The position numbers were made by a program, and so were the translations under genes. From positions 12,808 through 20,189 of the forward strand of contig DHLU01000255.1 of assembly GCA_002405435.1 (NCBI GenBank): DNA of 7,382 bases, given 5' to 3'. This document shows positions 6,645 through 7,382 of the stretch, piece after piece. The first letter of the stretch is position 1; each line of letters begins with the position of its first letter. The notes under the pieces were generated by a model that was not told the DNA's origin, did no database searches, and saw only the letters and a program-made list of their open reading frames with translations. This stretch comes from Flavobacteriales bacterium UBA4660 (lineage in GTDB: Bacteria > Bacteroidota > Bacteroidia > Flavobacteriales_D > Sanyastnellaceae).

Positions 6645-7382
6645 ATGCCTGCTACTACAGCCACTTCTTCTGCTGCATTGTCTGCTGACTTGCTTCTCCG
6701 GGCCTGGGAACTGATGAGCACTGCGCGGCACATGAGCGATCTGTTTGAAGAGAACGCCAAGGTGACCAGTAAATACGTTCACGCCTGTTCGCGCGGCCAC
6801 GAAGCCTGCCAGCTTGCGCTTGGAATGCAACTGAAACCCCAGGATTTTCTCAGTGCTTATTACCGCGACGATTCCATCCTGCTCGGCATGGGCATGCAAC
6901 CGCACGAACTGATGCTGCAGTTGCTTGCGAGAAAAACAGATCCCTTCAGTGGTGGCCGCACCTATTATTCTCATCCGGCCCTCCGCCGTGATGATATGCC
7001 CAAGATACCGCACCAGTCGTCGGCTACGGGTATGCAGGCGATACCGACTACAGGCATTGCCATGGGTATTCAATACAAGGAAAAACAGCAACTGGTTTCC
7101 TATGCAGACATCGCTTCACGCCCGGTAGTGGTTTGTTCCATTGGCGATGCCGCCATGACGGAGGGAGAGGTCAGTGAAGCGCTGCACATGGCGTCTCTGA
7201 AAAAATTACCCATCCTGTATTTTGTGCAGGACAATGAATGGGACATCAGCGCGCATGCATCGGAGATTCGGACCGGCAATGCGGTTGATCTGTCGCGGGC
7301 TTTTTCCAACATCCGGGCGAAATCACTCGACGGCACCGATTTTTTTGCCTGTTACGAAACCCTCTCCGAAGTGCTCGGCGAC
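6645..7382 (+). CDS. 2-oxoacid (branched-chain type) dehydrogenase E1 component, alpha region (3' end outside window)
   Basis: Open from ATG 6645 to the window edge, 246 residues. The sequence matches the alpha part of thiamine-diphosphate-dependent 2-oxoacid dehydrogenases (pyruvate or 2-oxoisovalerate type), which decarboxylate a 2-oxoacid and pass the acyl group to the lipoyl E2 subunit in the cytoplasm. Visible landmarks: LLRAWELMSTARHMSDLFEE (17-36), the SRGHEACQLALG segment (49-60), YYRDD (72-76), SGGRTYYSH (102-110), HQSSATGMQAIPTTGIAMG (123-141), and the cofactor/Mg motif beginning GDAAMTEGE (167-175) and ending at QDNEWDIS (195-202). Bacteroidota often carry an alpha-beta fusion of about 650-700 residues; whether this is one cannot be seen. 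The start is supported because the family's first helix begins near residue 15, whereas the next ATG (residue 24) would cut into it. The gene lies 108 bases after the surface-protein gene and has its own promoter box, so it is probably a separate unit. Substrate specificity is not decided by the visible part. Confidence 0.92.
   Translation, partial: MPATTATSSAALSADLLLRAWELMSTARHMSDLFEENAKVTSKYVHACSRGHEACQLALGMQLKPQDFLSAYYRDDSILLGMGMQPHELMLQLLARKTDPFSGGRTYYSHPALRRDDMPKIPHQSSATGMQAIPTTGIAMGIQYKEKQQLVSYADIASRPVVVCSIGDAAMTEGEVSEALHMASLKKLPILYFVQDNEWDISAHASEIRTGNAVDLSRAFSNIRAKSLDGTDFFACYETLSEVLGD

Noticed and set aside
6630..7091. Minus-strand 153-residue open frame opposite the E1 gene.
   Set aside because: The plus strand encodes conserved E1 motifs throughout; the antisense frame has no support.

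Overview
The window looks like chromosomal DNA of a moderately GC-rich member of the Bacteroidota. Three lines of evidence point there. Secreted proteins carry type IX secretion system (T9SS) C-terminal sorting domains of both known classes. Ig-like and PKD-like adhesin modules are plentiful. Short promoter boxes resemble the Bacteroidota -7 consensus TAnnTTTG, and Shine-Dalgarno sites are poor or absent. Genus cannot be read from the sequence.

Layout. Positions 1-2647 (minus strand, 3' end beyond the window) hold the first 882 codons of a very large secreted protein built from Ig-like and PKD modules. It starts with GTG and has a signal peptide. Upstream of it on the same strand, 2814-4460 encodes a complete 548-residue secreted serine endopeptidase of the lysyl endopeptidase (Achromobacter protease I) type, with a T9SS type A tail. 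After a 159-base divergent intergenic region, 4620-6536 (plus strand) encodes a 638-residue surface protein: signal peptide, jelly-roll-like N-terminal domain, five Ig-like repeats (four in an exact 69-residue register) and a gliding-motility-associated (T9SS type B) C-terminal domain. A 108-base gap follows. Then 6645-7382 (plus strand, 3' end beyond the window) encodes the first 246 residues of a thiamine-diphosphate-dependent 2-oxoacid dehydrogenase E1 component, a cytoplasmic enzyme unrelated to the secreted proteins.

How they may work together. The first three genes read as a cell-surface or extracellular cluster: a protease for external protein breakdown and two adhesive or structural proteins, at least two of them exported by T9SS. 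Co-regulation is possible but not shown, because each gene has its own candidate promoter box. The E1 gene looks like a separate housekeeping unit.

I did not find a clearly new biological system. The points most worth checking are the near-leaderless promoter of the E1 gene, the altered residues around the active site of the lysyl endopeptidase, and the exact-period, cysteine-paired repeat array with signs of recent internal duplication.
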